A stretch of DNA of 64,000 nt from Lasiodiplodia sp. COLG20 (taxonomy: Eukaryota > Ascomycota > Dothideomycetes > Botryosphaeriales > Botryosphaeriaceae), in NCBI GenBank assembly GCA_009801085.1, contig VNWV01000007.1, forward strand, positions 124,001 to 188,000. The letters are read 5' to 3'. Each line of letters starts with the position of its first letter. The first letter of the stretch is position 1. Positions 9,663 through 21,000 of this stretch are shown one piece after another. Under the pieces are notes generated by a model, which was not told the origin of the DNA, did no database searches, and saw only the letters and a list, made by a program, of their open reading frames with translations. Both the position numbers and the translations under genes were made by a program.

Positions 9663-11695
9663 ATGGCGCGCCCTTCCAACTCCCAGGTCGACACCCACGC
9701 GGGCAAAGGCACGCAGTACCTGCCTGCAGGCACCATGGCTCGCATCCGTGACCTCTACCAAACGAAGCCGGACAGCAAAGGAAAGGTCTCCTGGACTACG
9801 ACTTACCCCGATGACCTCGAGGAGCCCGCCGAGAACGCCGAGGCGGCTCAGTATGCTCTGATTGTCCGTCGTACAAAATGCTATGACGGCCGGAAGAAGC
9901 TTCGTGTCGCATCCATGGTTATCCAGAGCCCGCGGCTCAAGCAGGTGCTGGGCAGGGTGTTTGACAAGTACCCAGGCATCACTGCCAGCCTCGAGCGCTT
10001 GGAATTCGCCGCCCCCTTCAAGCCTTTCGTTCATCGCTGGGAGAAATTCATCGAGGCACGTGCAAACGAGACTGACCCGGAGACCAAAGAGCATGTCCAG
10101 CTGCTTTGGACTGTCCTTGAGGAAGAGCTTCGAGACACCATTGCCGAGAAGCGTGACCTCCTCTCCAATGGCGTCATCACTTACCAGGCTGTTTGGACCA
10201 TCTTCGAGCCCGCTGTCACCGTCTACAACAACGACGACGGCGTTGACCGCGCATATTCCCTGTCCGACGGCTCGTACTCCTGTGATCCGCCACAGTTCAA
10301 TCTAGCCGTCAGGTCTATCGACTGGGACGGCGAACAGTTTGGATACGTCAACAGCCGCCTGGAAATTCCTTGCTTTTCGGGAACCCGGCCCATCACAAGC
10401 TTGCCCGTTCATCCTCTTCATTACCATCCAAACCTCAAGCATGTGAAGAAAAGTCTGATCGCTCGAGGCCGGCTTTTCGAGGCTTACAAAGGCGTATGTA
10501 CATCTTACCTCGCGAGGAGACCCAAGCTTATCGTCTTCAGTTTCACTTCAAGGCATACGAAGGTGTTTGCGTGGGGTACGGCCCTTGGGGCCCTACCCGA
10601 TTCAGCATCAACGGTCGCATCATCATTGACACCTACGCCTTCAACCGCTTCAACCCGGACAAGAAAGTTCGCGTGAGCCGACTCAAGGCAGATGACATGC
10701 AGCCACTTGGCTCTTCCGACGAGTTCGACTCGGACTACGACGACTACTCGGATGACTCCGGGTCCGATGATGGGATTGGAATAGCCGAGTCATGCCCACC
10801 AATGCCTGAAGGAACCACTGGTTTCTGCATGGGAGAGGAGCAGTTCTTGATATGCACCGACATTCTCCGGGGTTACTCTCTCAAAGAGAAGAAGTGGATG
10901 AAATTCCCCATTGGAGGAATCAAGGAAATTCACTGGAACGAGCAAGCCTTCGACTCGCTCGTTGCGCCGCCTGAACAGAAAGATCTCATTCTTGCTTTCG
11001 CTCAGACCCAGGCGAAGAACAAAGACTGCTTCGACGATGTCATCTCTGGCAAGGGCCGCGGAATCATCATGCTGCTCTCTGGCCCACCTGGTGTTGGAAA
11101 GACGCTGACAGCCGAGTCGGTGGCCGAAGTCATGAAGGTTCCCCTTTATGTAATGAGTGCCGGCGACCTGGGAACCAAGCCATCCGAGGTCGAATCCGCA
11201 CTCTCCAACATCCTGGAGATGAACACCAAATGGAACTCCATTCTCCTCCTCGATGAAGCCGATGTCTTCTTGGAAGCACGTTCCACACACGATCTGGAAC
11301 GCAACAAGCTGGTTTCTATCTTCCTGCGGCTTCTTGAATACTATTCCGGCATCCTGTTCTTGACGACCAACCGTGTCGAGAACATTGACGCGGCGTTCGA
11401 GTCCAGAATCCACCTCTCGCTTCAGTATGAGGACCTGGACCTTGCCTCCCGCCGCCATGTCTGGTCTTCCTTTGTGGATCGCATTGAAAACGCCGCACCA
11501 TTTGCAGAGGAAGAGCTCGACCGTCTCGCCGAACAAAACATGAATGGTCGCCAGATCAAGAACGTTTTGAAGACCGCGCAGCTTCTGGCGACAAAGCAGG
11601 GGGAGCCGTTGTGTTTCACACACGTCAGCACGGTAATCAGACTTCGGGAAGCCAACGCATCGCTGAAGAATGGCTTGACGAATGGAAAGGTTTGA
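9663..11695 (+). CDS. AAA+ ATPase with N-terminal DUF7025 region
   Basis: Two exons, 9663-10493 and 10541-11695, encode 661 residues. The 47-bp intron (GTATGT...TTCAG) is phase 0. Residues about 90-330 form the fungal DUF7025-type region, ending in GVCVGYGPWGPTRFSINGR. An acidic Asp/Ser run follows near 345-360. The single AAA module has Walker A GPPGVGKT at 458-465, Walker B LLLDEADVF with the catalytic Glu at 516, and a sensor-like LTTNRVENIDAAFESRIHLSL further on. Proteins of this architecture are widespread and expanded in filamentous ascomycetes but their substrate is unknown. The AAA module resembles the Bcs1/spastin-like group, so a hexameric remodelling machine is an inference. Paralogues elsewhere in the genome are likely. 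Confidence 0.9.
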
Positions 11696-13103
11696 TAGCT
11701 TTGATGCTCATGGCGCAGCAGTACATACGCTTTCCAGATGGGGTATATAGAAACTACCAATCGACCATGAAAACACGTATGTCCGGATAGTGATTCATGA
11801 CCCGTGCCTTCTGCAGAGACGTCATATCGTTGAAGCTCTTATGTCAGTCGCCGTGTACACCGATTCCCAATGTTTACAATTTTATCAAGGGTCAAAGAGC
11901 GCCGTAAACATCCCAAGTGGAGTCGGAGGCGCCCTTGATCACTGTCATTTGCATACACACGAAAGGAAATTCGGGTGAGGGTGAACAGGGCGAAAGACCA
12001 ACATGAAACTAGCTTTCTGATCATCCGAGGAGCATTGCATCCCCTCAGCGACGGTTCTTTGACGTTTCCATAAGAGCGGCAGGACATGCATTAAACCATG
12101 CAGAAAGCTATTCTTCGAGGTAGCGTACGACAAGTGCATCGCTCGCCAGATCTCCTCATGGCCACTACCGAAGAGAGACTTTATGTACAACTGCGTCTTA
12201 GTGCTCCATTTCACCCACGGTTTTTCCTGCATCGCCTATACGGAGCTCTATCCAAGATTTCAATCCATCCAAACGCTCAGCTGGACAAGTCAGACGAGAA
12301 GAGAATAGGCGGCAATATGTGTGGAACTGCAAACGACCAGGTTTGGCACCTAGGATCTCGAACCCATGGTGGCAAGGAACATTGACTCTTACTGAAAAGC
12401 CTCGAACCACAAGGCTCCCCTGGCACCCGTCATGGCCTCGATCCAGGTGGGCGGTTTCAACCATACTGTCTGGCTGATGTGTTTGGGTCGTACATTGAGC
12501 GAGGGCGCAAAGCGCAAAATGGTCGCATCTGAAGGAACGAGCTCTTGTCTCCAGCCATTCTCCCCTCAATCACTGCCGCTAACAAGTGAAAAGAAAAAAA
12601 AAAGCATGGGGGGTCGTGCACCGCGAATCGGCAAAGGTGGATATTAAATGCCATGCCATGCATAGCGTGACATAGGCCAGTGTTGTCGGGATATATGGAC
12701 AACGAAGACAGACACAAACAGTACAAGACTCTACAAACTAGCCGGCCACGGCTCCAGCGCGGGGGTATCGAACGCTCAACAAGAAAAGAAGAAGAAGAAG
12801 AAGAAGAAGAAGAAGAAAGCTGATCCTCTAAGTATGCAAGGAGAATGATATCAATGTCTTGGAGGGAAGGCCGGGGAAGCTGCTGCGAGCTCTACCCCTG
12901 CTCTCGCCCTCATTTTCCAGAATTCCGCTGTTTAGAATTAAGCAGCAGGTTTCCGGATTTGAGAATTTAGTGCTTCGAAGCAGTGGTCCTTCAATGCGTG
13001 CGCGGTGTTGTGGTCTCGGAAGAAGTAAGAACATGAACGCCATCATCGTACCGGCATGAAAAGTCGAGAATGCCCCGTTGCTTGGGGTGGGGAAATTGGT
13101 GGC
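11696..13103. other. Convergent intergenic region, 1.4 kb
   Basis: The AAA ATPase and the SH3 membrane-protein genes end towards each other. The spacer is long for two 3' ends. I see a GAA microsatellite near 12786-12818, a short A tract at 12593-12602, and no frame with coding sense. Confidence 0.5.
12786..12818. repeat. (GAA)n microsatellite
   Basis: About eleven tandem GAA units lie in the spacer between two convergent genes. It is a purine-only tract and a likely length polymorphism; no function is implied. Confidence 0.9.
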
Positions 13104-14982
13104 TCAGGGGCTGTGAGTTGGTGGCCTGTCAGAATCGCCTGCGGAGGAGTCACCGTCTATCGTTTTCCTCCAGTGCTGAGGTAAACAAACACAGACAAGC
13201 TTTGATAGGAGTCAGCATTATTAGTGACAAATTCGACGTAGACAATGTTTCCACACTTACCGGGAAGGCCTTGACCTCGCCCACAGTGTCCACTAGACGT
13301 TGACTGCCGTTTGACATTCCGCTATCGCGCTGCATCTTTCTGTCTGCGTCCCAATCTTCTGCAGTTTGTGTTATCTTCATTCCAGTAGCCCATCCATCAT
13401 CCCAAATTCCCATCACCTTGATCATTTCGCCTCTCTCGAGATCAAATTCGTCGTTGGCGCGAGGTTGGTACGCCCACAAGACAGCGACTGAGTCGCCGGG
13501 CCTAATTTCGTCCTGCGAATAATAATCCTTGAAGAAAGGTAGCTGTTCCGACTGGCCACTGCCCATCTCAGGTGACGAAAACTCCTCGTCGTTACTGTTC
13601 GGTTCGGGAGAGCGAGGCTCGTCTCCAATATTAAGCCTGGATGAGCTAGAGAGAGAGCCATTGCGTTTTGGCAATCTACCGGCAGCGACGACTGCAGAGC
13701 GTGGGCTTCCACCAGATCCATCAGATTGGCCGTACCTGTGGCCTTCACGAGGGCTGCTGTATGGATCAGAGCTCGACGTCTCTTCGAGGGCATTCATGCG
13801 AGCGACACGACCAGTAGGAGGGATGGGTGGTTGCTCGCGCATATTAGAGTACGACATTGCTGGTGCGACTGTGTTCCCACGTGATGGCGAGGGTGTGTTG
13901 AAGACGCTGCCGACTTGACTTGCCCGACGCCGTCGAAGGATGATGCAGGCGCAAATCATGAAGGTCAACAGAATTGCAGCACCCAGAACGGCGCCGATGA
14001 CAATGCCAGCGATCTGACCCGGGGAGAGGCCGCGTCGAACGCCGCTTCCATTTCCTGCAGCCGATGTTGCGGTTGGACTGGCTGTCGAGCTCGTGAACAG
14101 TGGGGGCATGGAAGTCGTCGTCGGCAGCTCCACGTTTTGACAACGTTCGTTCACGTTGGAGTTGTTGCAGCACGAATCGGTTGCGTTTGGAGAGCTAGAG
14201 GCGCAGAAAGAGCACAGGCCTTGGAGGTTGTCGAGATAGCCGCAATTGTCGGGCTCATTTTGGACGCCTGAGATGCAAGTACCAGTAAGGGAGTCGGCGG
14301 GAAGAGCGCAGTTGGTGAAGTCAGCACGGATCTGCGTATTGACATTGTCGCTCGTCGTTCCGCAAAGCTCCGGGGCGGCAGCGATTTCCTGCTCGCTGAT
14401 GGCATACTCGGCCTGTGGGGGTCAGTGGCTGGACTGCAGAGCTTGCTGGGGGCGGAGCGTACGCAGGTGTCAGCGCAGAGCGGGCGGGATTCATCGTCGG
14501 ACAAGGAGCAGTCGTCAATTGAGTTCTGTACAATAGCATTACACAATACGCTAGTAGTGTATCTGGCATAGACGTCGGTGGTGTTGTCAAGGTCGATGTT
14601 GGAACAACCCAGCAGCTGGACATATCTGGCAGAGGTGAGCAAGAGTGGTGCGAGGCCATTGAGGGCACGTACCTCTGTTGCACAAAGCTGGATTGCACGT
14701 AGGCGGCAAGATACTGGTCGAACGAGTCCGTGTCAGATACGTATGCGAGAAATGGACTGGAAGAGACGGAGTCAGCCGGGGTTAGCTCGAGCAGGCAGAG
14801 GCGGCGCACAAGAGACCGGTCACAGAATCGCCGGTGGAAACGGAAGCGGTGTTGAAAGCAGGGCACTGGGTGGAGCCGGCCAGAGAAATGCAGGACGAGT
14901 TCTGGGCCATGGCAGCGGTGGCGAGCGACAGCAGGACGGCCGTGGAGAAGGCGGTCGTGGGCCGCGGGCGACGAGACGACAT
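13104..14982 (-). CDS. Single-pass membrane protein with Cys-rich ectodomain and SH3 domain (Fus1-like layout)
   Basis: Five exons on the minus strand, 14810-14982, 14673-14756, 14463-14625, 13261-14412 and 13104-13199, encode 555 residues. A signal peptide (residues 1-26, ending AMAQ) is followed by a secreted domain of about 200 residues with roughly 18 cysteines and several NxS/T sites. A Ser/Thr-rich stalk leads to one membrane helix (IAGIVIGAVLGAAILLTFMI) and a stop-transfer RRRR. The cytosolic part is Ser/Pro-rich with a PPIPPTGR motif, then an SH3 domain (AVLWAYQPRANDEFDLERGE, DDGWATG, VKAFPLVCVCLP). The last intron falls inside the SH3 fold, and the 32-codon final exon completes it. 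Yeast Fus1 has the same order of parts and works in mating-cell fusion. Here a role in polarity or cell-wall signalling is an inference. Confidence 0.9.
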
Positions 14983-16365
14983 GGCGGTTGTCGGACGCGT
15001 CCGTCACACAGGAAGTGGCCGTGGTCGGTCAAAACTCCATCACTCGTTTGCAGCAAACGCGAGACAGCCGGCGGTCGGGCGGTGTCGGGGGCGCGTGTCT
15101 CGGACGGATTGACGTGGGTTGCTGGCGGCGCGCGGGACACTGAACGAGTGACTGGGTGGGAAGCGTCCAACGGCGGAAGAGAGAGAGGCAGAGAGAGGCA
15201 GGAGCGGCGGAGGACTGGCGACGTGCGACGTGCGCCGGGAGCACAAGCCCAGGCGCAGGCAAGAGCAGGCACAGACAGAGGTCGAAGCCAGCCGCGTGGG
15301 ATTGGCTGGCGCGCCGAGCCCCTGGTCGCGTGGGAAATTGCACTGCAGCAACAGCACCAGCACTGGCACCAGCGCCCGCGTTGCCGCCGCCGCCGTTTAC
15401 CAGCCCGTCCGCTCGCCGCCGGCCCAGCAGCCGCGCTGCACGCCCTTCACCGCCCGCCGCTGCAGCGCGGGTCCGCCGTCCTGATGTGAGTTGCACGGCT
15501 GCAGGGCAGAGCCGCAGCGCACTGACCCTGACCAACGCCGTCTCCCCGCGGCGCTACCGCACCCGATTCGGGAGCACAGGCGATCCGCTAGCCCAAAACA
15601 CCCTGCATCTCGCGTGTTTATCCTTTCCATCGCCGCCGAACCGCTGTGGCTGACGATCCAGATCCCTTGCCTGCGCCACCCCACTTCAGGACGGGGAGGA
15701 GAGACCCGTCCTGCTCACGCTGAAGCAAGGTTGGGCTCCGCATGTCTTGGCCACCGCGTTTTCTTAAATGCTCGAGCTGCATACACGCCGGTCCTGTAGT
15801 TTCAAACCCAGTGCGAGCATACCAACACTTGCAGTCGGTGACAGCCGGGGAAACTTGTAGATCGGCCTCGGCCTAAGAAAACTGAAAATCCTTATTTAGA
15901 AAAGGCACAGTGCCTCATGCGTGCTCGCTGACTCAAGTGGCGTGTTTCAAACCGTGTCGCGAGCACGGTCGTAATTTAAAGCCCGGCTTTCATGGCAGGT
16001 AATTCTCGCCCGCATTTTGCGCGAATGACAGAGGATTACGACGCAATCGCACCTCATTGGAGTCGTCTTTCGTGGATGCCTGCCAAGGCTGACCGCGAAA
16101 AAGGGAAAAGGAAACAAGATCAGCCGTAGCCATCAGACGCAATAGGAGAGTGCACCCTTGTCCGTGTTGGCCTTTCCCTCAAAAGCAAAAGAAACAAAGC
16201 TTCACTGATGGGCCGGGAAAATAGTAGCATGTCCATTCATGGCGAGTTTTTATTGGGGTTATGCTTCCGCGTTCATTTGAATCTTGTCGTAGGTTTTGGA
16301 GGGGACATGTGAGCTAACATCCAGCGTCCCATCGATGGCTGGCTGATTCGCTGTACGAGATGTCC
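14983..16365. other. Intergenic region, 1.38 kb
   Basis: It is the upstream region of the SH3 membrane protein (left part, very GC-rich, 15000-15500) and the 3' side of the conserved protein at 16366. Overlapping open frames at 15029-15653 on both strands are Arg/Ala/Pro-rich products of GC skew and lack domains. Nothing else is recognised. Confidence 0.5.
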
Positions 16366-17493
16366 TCACCATCTCTTGTTGCCTTCATTGAAATCCGCAC
16401 CTCTCCTCTCTTTCTCAATCCTTTCATCGAATTCTCTCTGTGCCTCGGCCTTCGCAAGCTGCCTCTCCTCTTCGCTGCTCGAGAATGTGAAGCTATCCCC
16501 AAACGTCGATCCTGTACGTTGTTCTTTCTGTGTGGATCTGGCCCACGGCGCAGAAGATCCACTTGGTGGCCCCTGCCCCGAGGAAGCTTGTTGTCTGACA
16601 CGGTCCCATGCGGAGCCGCCGGCTGAAGAGATGCCAGAATCAAAGGGACCCAAGCCGCCAGTTGGTGATGCATCGTCATACGAACCAGATGGAGCAACCG
16701 GTCGGTCCTGGCCCCAACGCGATGCGGCATCTTTGGGCGAGTCTGGGCGCGCCGGGCTTTCGCTATACGAGCCGGAGGCCGGTGACATGTCATCGTACAT
16801 ACCATTGCCATCGCTTTGCGAGACTGGGCGAGGAGCGTTGGGCGCGGGCTGGCGGCTAGGGAGGCCAGACCTGTTCTTGGCAAGCTGCTTGATTGCCTCG
16901 TTCAACGCCTTCAATCGCTCATCCTGTGCGATTGAAATGGTTCCGATCGCGGTAGAGTAGCTCTGCGCCAGTATCCCAGCCGTAAAGGCACCAATAAACC
17001 AGTATGGCGGGATGCGGAGTAGCTGGTACGCTGTGCGAGCTGCCTGCCCCTTCAGCGGACCCAGAACGTCAGGATTCCAGCCTTGGGCGCTCGACGGATT
17101 CCAAAAAGGGAATCTGAACTCCCTCCTAGTCTGGTAGCAGCGAGCCATAGCCAGAAGGGCGCCGATGGATGCACCATAGGCTGATGTGCTGCTCGCCTTG
17201 GCGACATGATACGTAAGCGCTTTAGCTTCATCTTCTGTTAACGTACGGTGCAAGACGTGCGTTGCGGCCTTCATATATTCGGTGACGTTGCCCACAACGC
17301 GTGAGCGAGGATATCCCACGAGAGCGCCGAGAATTGGCGGCGGCAGCGGGAATTCACTAAGGTCGATTCGGACGTTTGATGACTGCGGACTGCCATTGGA
17401 AGTAGAGTACGGGTCGGTGTCGGACGGATACGCATTATCAGCAAAGGAATCCGGCGGCGCGTTCGCCGGGTTGGTGGCTTCCTCAAGGACCAT
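16366..17493 (-). CDS. Conserved fungal protein of unknown function (375 aa)
   Basis: An uninterrupted frame of 375 residues. Residues 45-195 look like the conserved core: a Pro-rich lead (FPLPPPILGALVGYPRSR), a TEDEAKALTYHVAKASSTSAYGA stretch and two weakly hydrophobic segments (about 108-120 and 165-185, the second containing FIGAFTAGILAQSYSTAIG). These could dip into or cross a membrane. The C-terminal half is low complexity, rich in Ser, Pro, Gly and Gln, and ends in a charged Glu/Arg helix. I do not recognise the family and do not assign a function. The paired small hydrophobic helices would suit an organelle membrane protein, but no targeting signal is obvious. Confidence 0.75.
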   Translation of the reverse strand: MVLEEATNPANAPPDSFADNAYPSDTDPYSTSNGSPQSSNVRIDLSEFPLPPPILGALVGYPRSRVVGNVTEYMKAATHVLHRTLTEDEAKALTYHVAKASSTSAYGASIGALLAMARCYQTRREFRFPFWNPSSAQGWNPDVLGPLKGQAARTAYQLLRIPPYWFIGAFTAGILAQSYSTAIGTISIAQDERLKALNEAIKQLAKNRSGLPSRQPAPNAPRPVSQSDGNGMYDDMSPASGSYSESPARPDSPKDAASRWGQDRPVAPSGSYDDASPTGGLGPFDSGISSAGGSAWDRVRQQASSGQGPPSGSSAPWARSTQKEQRTGSTFGDSFTFSSSEEERQLAKAEAQREFDERIEKERRGADFNEGNKRW

Positions 17494-18091
17494 GGCGGCC
17501 GACTAAGCGGCAGTGTCGTGCGAAAGGCGCAATGGTGTTGAGACTGGTGCGAAAAGGATGGACGAGGTGTGGACAGCTCCAAGGCGGCAGAGGAGAGTGG
17601 AATGGTGGAGATCGCGCAAGCTCGCGGCTGGTGACGCACGACATTCCTTGCAAGCGTGCACGGACACCTGCCCAAACGGACCGTGCACCATTTTGAACAT
17701 GATCACAAGCAGGTGAGGGTTGCAGAATTGCGCTCTTGGAACCTTCTGGCTTTTATTAGAGAGGAGATGTCTATCCCGGGTATAGTACAAAGCAACACCC
17801 GCCTTGCGCAAAATCAGGGGGGAAAAGAAAGAGCCAGATGCCTGCTACATAAATACGCAGGCTTCAGATACCCGTCCAACACCGCTGTAAAAGCCCACAT
17901 AATTCCCATACCATGCACCAAAACGCCTGCGCTTTACAGTCCGCGGGATGCTCTTCCGCCGCATCCCGCTTGCTTATCCGTTCCGTTTTCTTCCTGTACT
18001 GGTCGCCTTGCTCCAGGTTCAGGGCCCACCAAGTAAAACCCAATCAAGTCCGGGAAATGAATAATCCAAGTGAGATGCCTGACCATGCTGC
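17494..18091. other. Intergenic region
   Basis: It contains the promoter of the conserved protein on its left and the 3' flank of the PPR gene on its right. No coding or RNA feature is seen. Confidence 0.5.
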
Positions 18092-21000
18092 TTATGCAGC
18101 ATGTGCTTCGGTGCCTTCACCAGCGCCAGTCCAGCCGCCGCCGATAAGCTCCCGGATCTTGTTAGCCACAGCGGCGGGATAGCCCCGAGAGAGGCCCTCC
18201 TTGACGACCACTGCCGCACCTGTGCGGTCTTCGACCGACATATATGCCCTTGTCATCGCCTCGTACGTACTCGGTTCGCGTTTCTCAAGCGGCACTGATT
18301 CGTAGATGCTTGCTGCCTTTTCGATGTTCTTTGCACTCGCCCAGCCATGGACCAACGAATTGGCGATGTACGGCGTCAGCTCGACATTTCTAGCCTTCAT
18401 GTCCGAGAGATACGCTTCAGTCGCACCAATGTCGTGGTTTGCAACAATGGCCTCGAACAAAGCCTGGTATAAACAAGCTTGCGGACGAACCTCTCCTTTC
18501 GCGAGAACCGAATCAAACAATTCCTTGGCGCCTGCCAGATCGTGTTGGACACAGCCTTTAGCGTGGATCAGTGAGGCGAAGTGGACTGCCTCAGGCCGCT
18601 GACCGGACTCACGAACCTGATCCAAGACGGACTCGGCGGCTGCCATATCGATCGGCTCCAGTGTTGCGTGCGTGTCGATGAGAAGCTTGTAGGTATGAGT
18701 GGTAGGCTCAATACCCTTCGACCGCATACGCTCATAATAGGACAGAACTTTGCTCTGGTCGCGCTTGGTCGTAAGGAAGAACTGCATCATACTGTGATAG
18801 GGAGCTGGACGGGGCTTGTAATTGGGCATGCTCTCCATCTCCTCGAATAGTTCCTCGGCGAACTTCTCATCACTCACACGGCAGAGTGCGTTGACGACGG
18901 TACCGTAGGTAACGCTGGTCGGGCGGATACCAAGATTACGCATTTCCTGGAAGTAGAACAGGCAGTCGTCAATACGTCTCGCCTTGCCCAACTTGCCAAT
19001 CAACGCATTATAGAGGAATGATGATGGCTCGACACCCTCAGACTTGGCCCTAAGGAAAATCTTGACGGCTTCCGTGGCCTCATCAAAAGTCTTGGTCGAC
19101 TCTTTGAGCGTCGTGATGTACAACCCAAAAGTATTCGCCGATGGGGCGGCACCCATGTCGAGGAGTTCCTGGTGGTATCGAGAAGCTCCATGACGGTCGC
19201 CAGCCTGGAGGCAAGCAGCAACCATGGAGTCCAGAATAGTCACCCAGCCGTATCGTACGATGCGGTGCTGCGGCTGGAAGGGGACATCTTGCTTAGCAAG
19301 CGACAGAATATCTTGGGCAAGATCCATGCGTCCCTCTTTGGCAGCAGCGGTGATCAACTTGGCATACGTAAAATAACGAGGGTGTCTGCCAGCTCGTCTC
19401 ATGTTCCTGAATTTCGTGAGAGCCTCATTCAGGTGAGAGGCGGGACGTCCGTGAGTCTTCTCCAGAAGATCTGTAATGACAACGGATCCCTTGTTATCAG
19501 TAGTTGCGGCATACGGATCGTAGTTGTCCTCAAACACGGGTGTGGGTGTGACTGGTGGAGGGGCGCCAAATGCCGAGAAGGGAACCGGGGTGAACATCGG
19601 TGGCATAGTCGGGTAACGGAAAGCTTGCCAGCGCCGAGCGAGATCTGGACGGTCGAGTTTCATCAGAACCTTCTCGATCAAGCTCGAGGTCTGCTTGTCG
19701 ATTGGCAGGCCGTGCGCCATGAGAACTTCCAGCACGTGAGAGAAGCGAGCCTGATTGGCAATGTCTGCGGCAGAAGTGTTCAGAATCATACCAGTCTGGA
19801 TTTGCATAAGAAGCGTGAGATCCTCAAATGCAAGTTGAGCGACTCCCTCGGGGCCGAGGCCACCCAGGAGGTGCGCAGCGACCGAAGGAACAAGCCCACC
19901 GTTTTCGACCATAGTCCAGAACAATTCCATGCTGGCTTTCGCCGGTGGCACAATCCCACGCTTAATCATGAAGTGGCCAATGACCTCGACGGCTTCGTCG
20001 ATCTGCTCGACGACCTCCATTTTCGTCTTTCCAGTCTGCGAATCGCGGAGACGACCCAGCATGCGACGGTTCTGACGCAGTCCACGCTCGGCATGGCCGC
20101 TACCAATGAGCGCAATTGCAAGCATTGCAGAAGGTTCAACGAAGAGGGGCTGTGCGTCGGAAACCTCGAGGATGTCCCAAAAGTACTGAGCAGCATCGAT
20201 GTTACCATTGCGAATGTGCATTGCAATCATCGCGACTGCTGGGACAGACACTTCCATGTGTTCCGGTAGAGACTCGAAGGCATTCATAGCCATCTCCACA
20301 GAGTTGGAGTCTGCAGCGCGGACGCAGATAGCAGCCATGGCCACGTGCCGAGCATTCGAGCTGAGCTGCTCCCGAGCGTGAGTCACGGCATCCTGAAACG
20401 AACCGTTCTTCAGCCAGACCGGAATGAAGGCCTTTAAGCCAACGATGTCACGGAGGCTAGCAACTCGTTCTGGATCCTCAATGGTTTGTTCGAGCTTCAA
20501 AAGAAACTTGCGTCCTCCCTCTAGACGTTCGCATACTGCGTAGGCCTTGACCAAAGCAGCGTATACATCATTGTCCTTCCGGACCATGGCGTTTTCTCCT
20601 TTGTCGTTCGCAATTGCCAAAGCCTTGTACTCGTCATAGCACTCGACAGAGGACCGCAAGTCTCCGGAAGCTGCAAACGCGTGGATCATGGGGACGAACA
20701 TCTCCGCACGAGGAAGGATGCTGTTGGATTCCATATGAGTGTAGATGCGGACCATGTCCTCGACGCGACCGAGCTCAGCACACGCGGTGATCAGCCTGCG
20801 ATAAGTTTTTTCCGAGAAAGTGCTGTTGGACTGAATAGCGGATGCTGTGTTGAAAAGCTTGACGGCCATGTTGAGCGAATCATCTTCTAAGAGAATGGCA
20901 AAGTCGGTCTCGTTGGATTGAAGCATGAACCTGCCTTGCTCATCCATTCCACCAAACCTGACGCGCTTCTCCTCGAGGATCTGCTTCGAAGACAGGACCT

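Noticed and set aside
12330..12375. Possible tRNA T-arm (GGGTTCGAGATCC on the minus strand)
   Set aside because: The bases around the loop do not form a five-pair stem and no acceptor or anticodon arm can be drawn.
19172..20269. 365-codon open frame on the plus strand inside the PPR gene
   Set aside because: Antisense to the PPR coding sequence, no domain, Cys/His/Arg-rich as expected for a complement frame.
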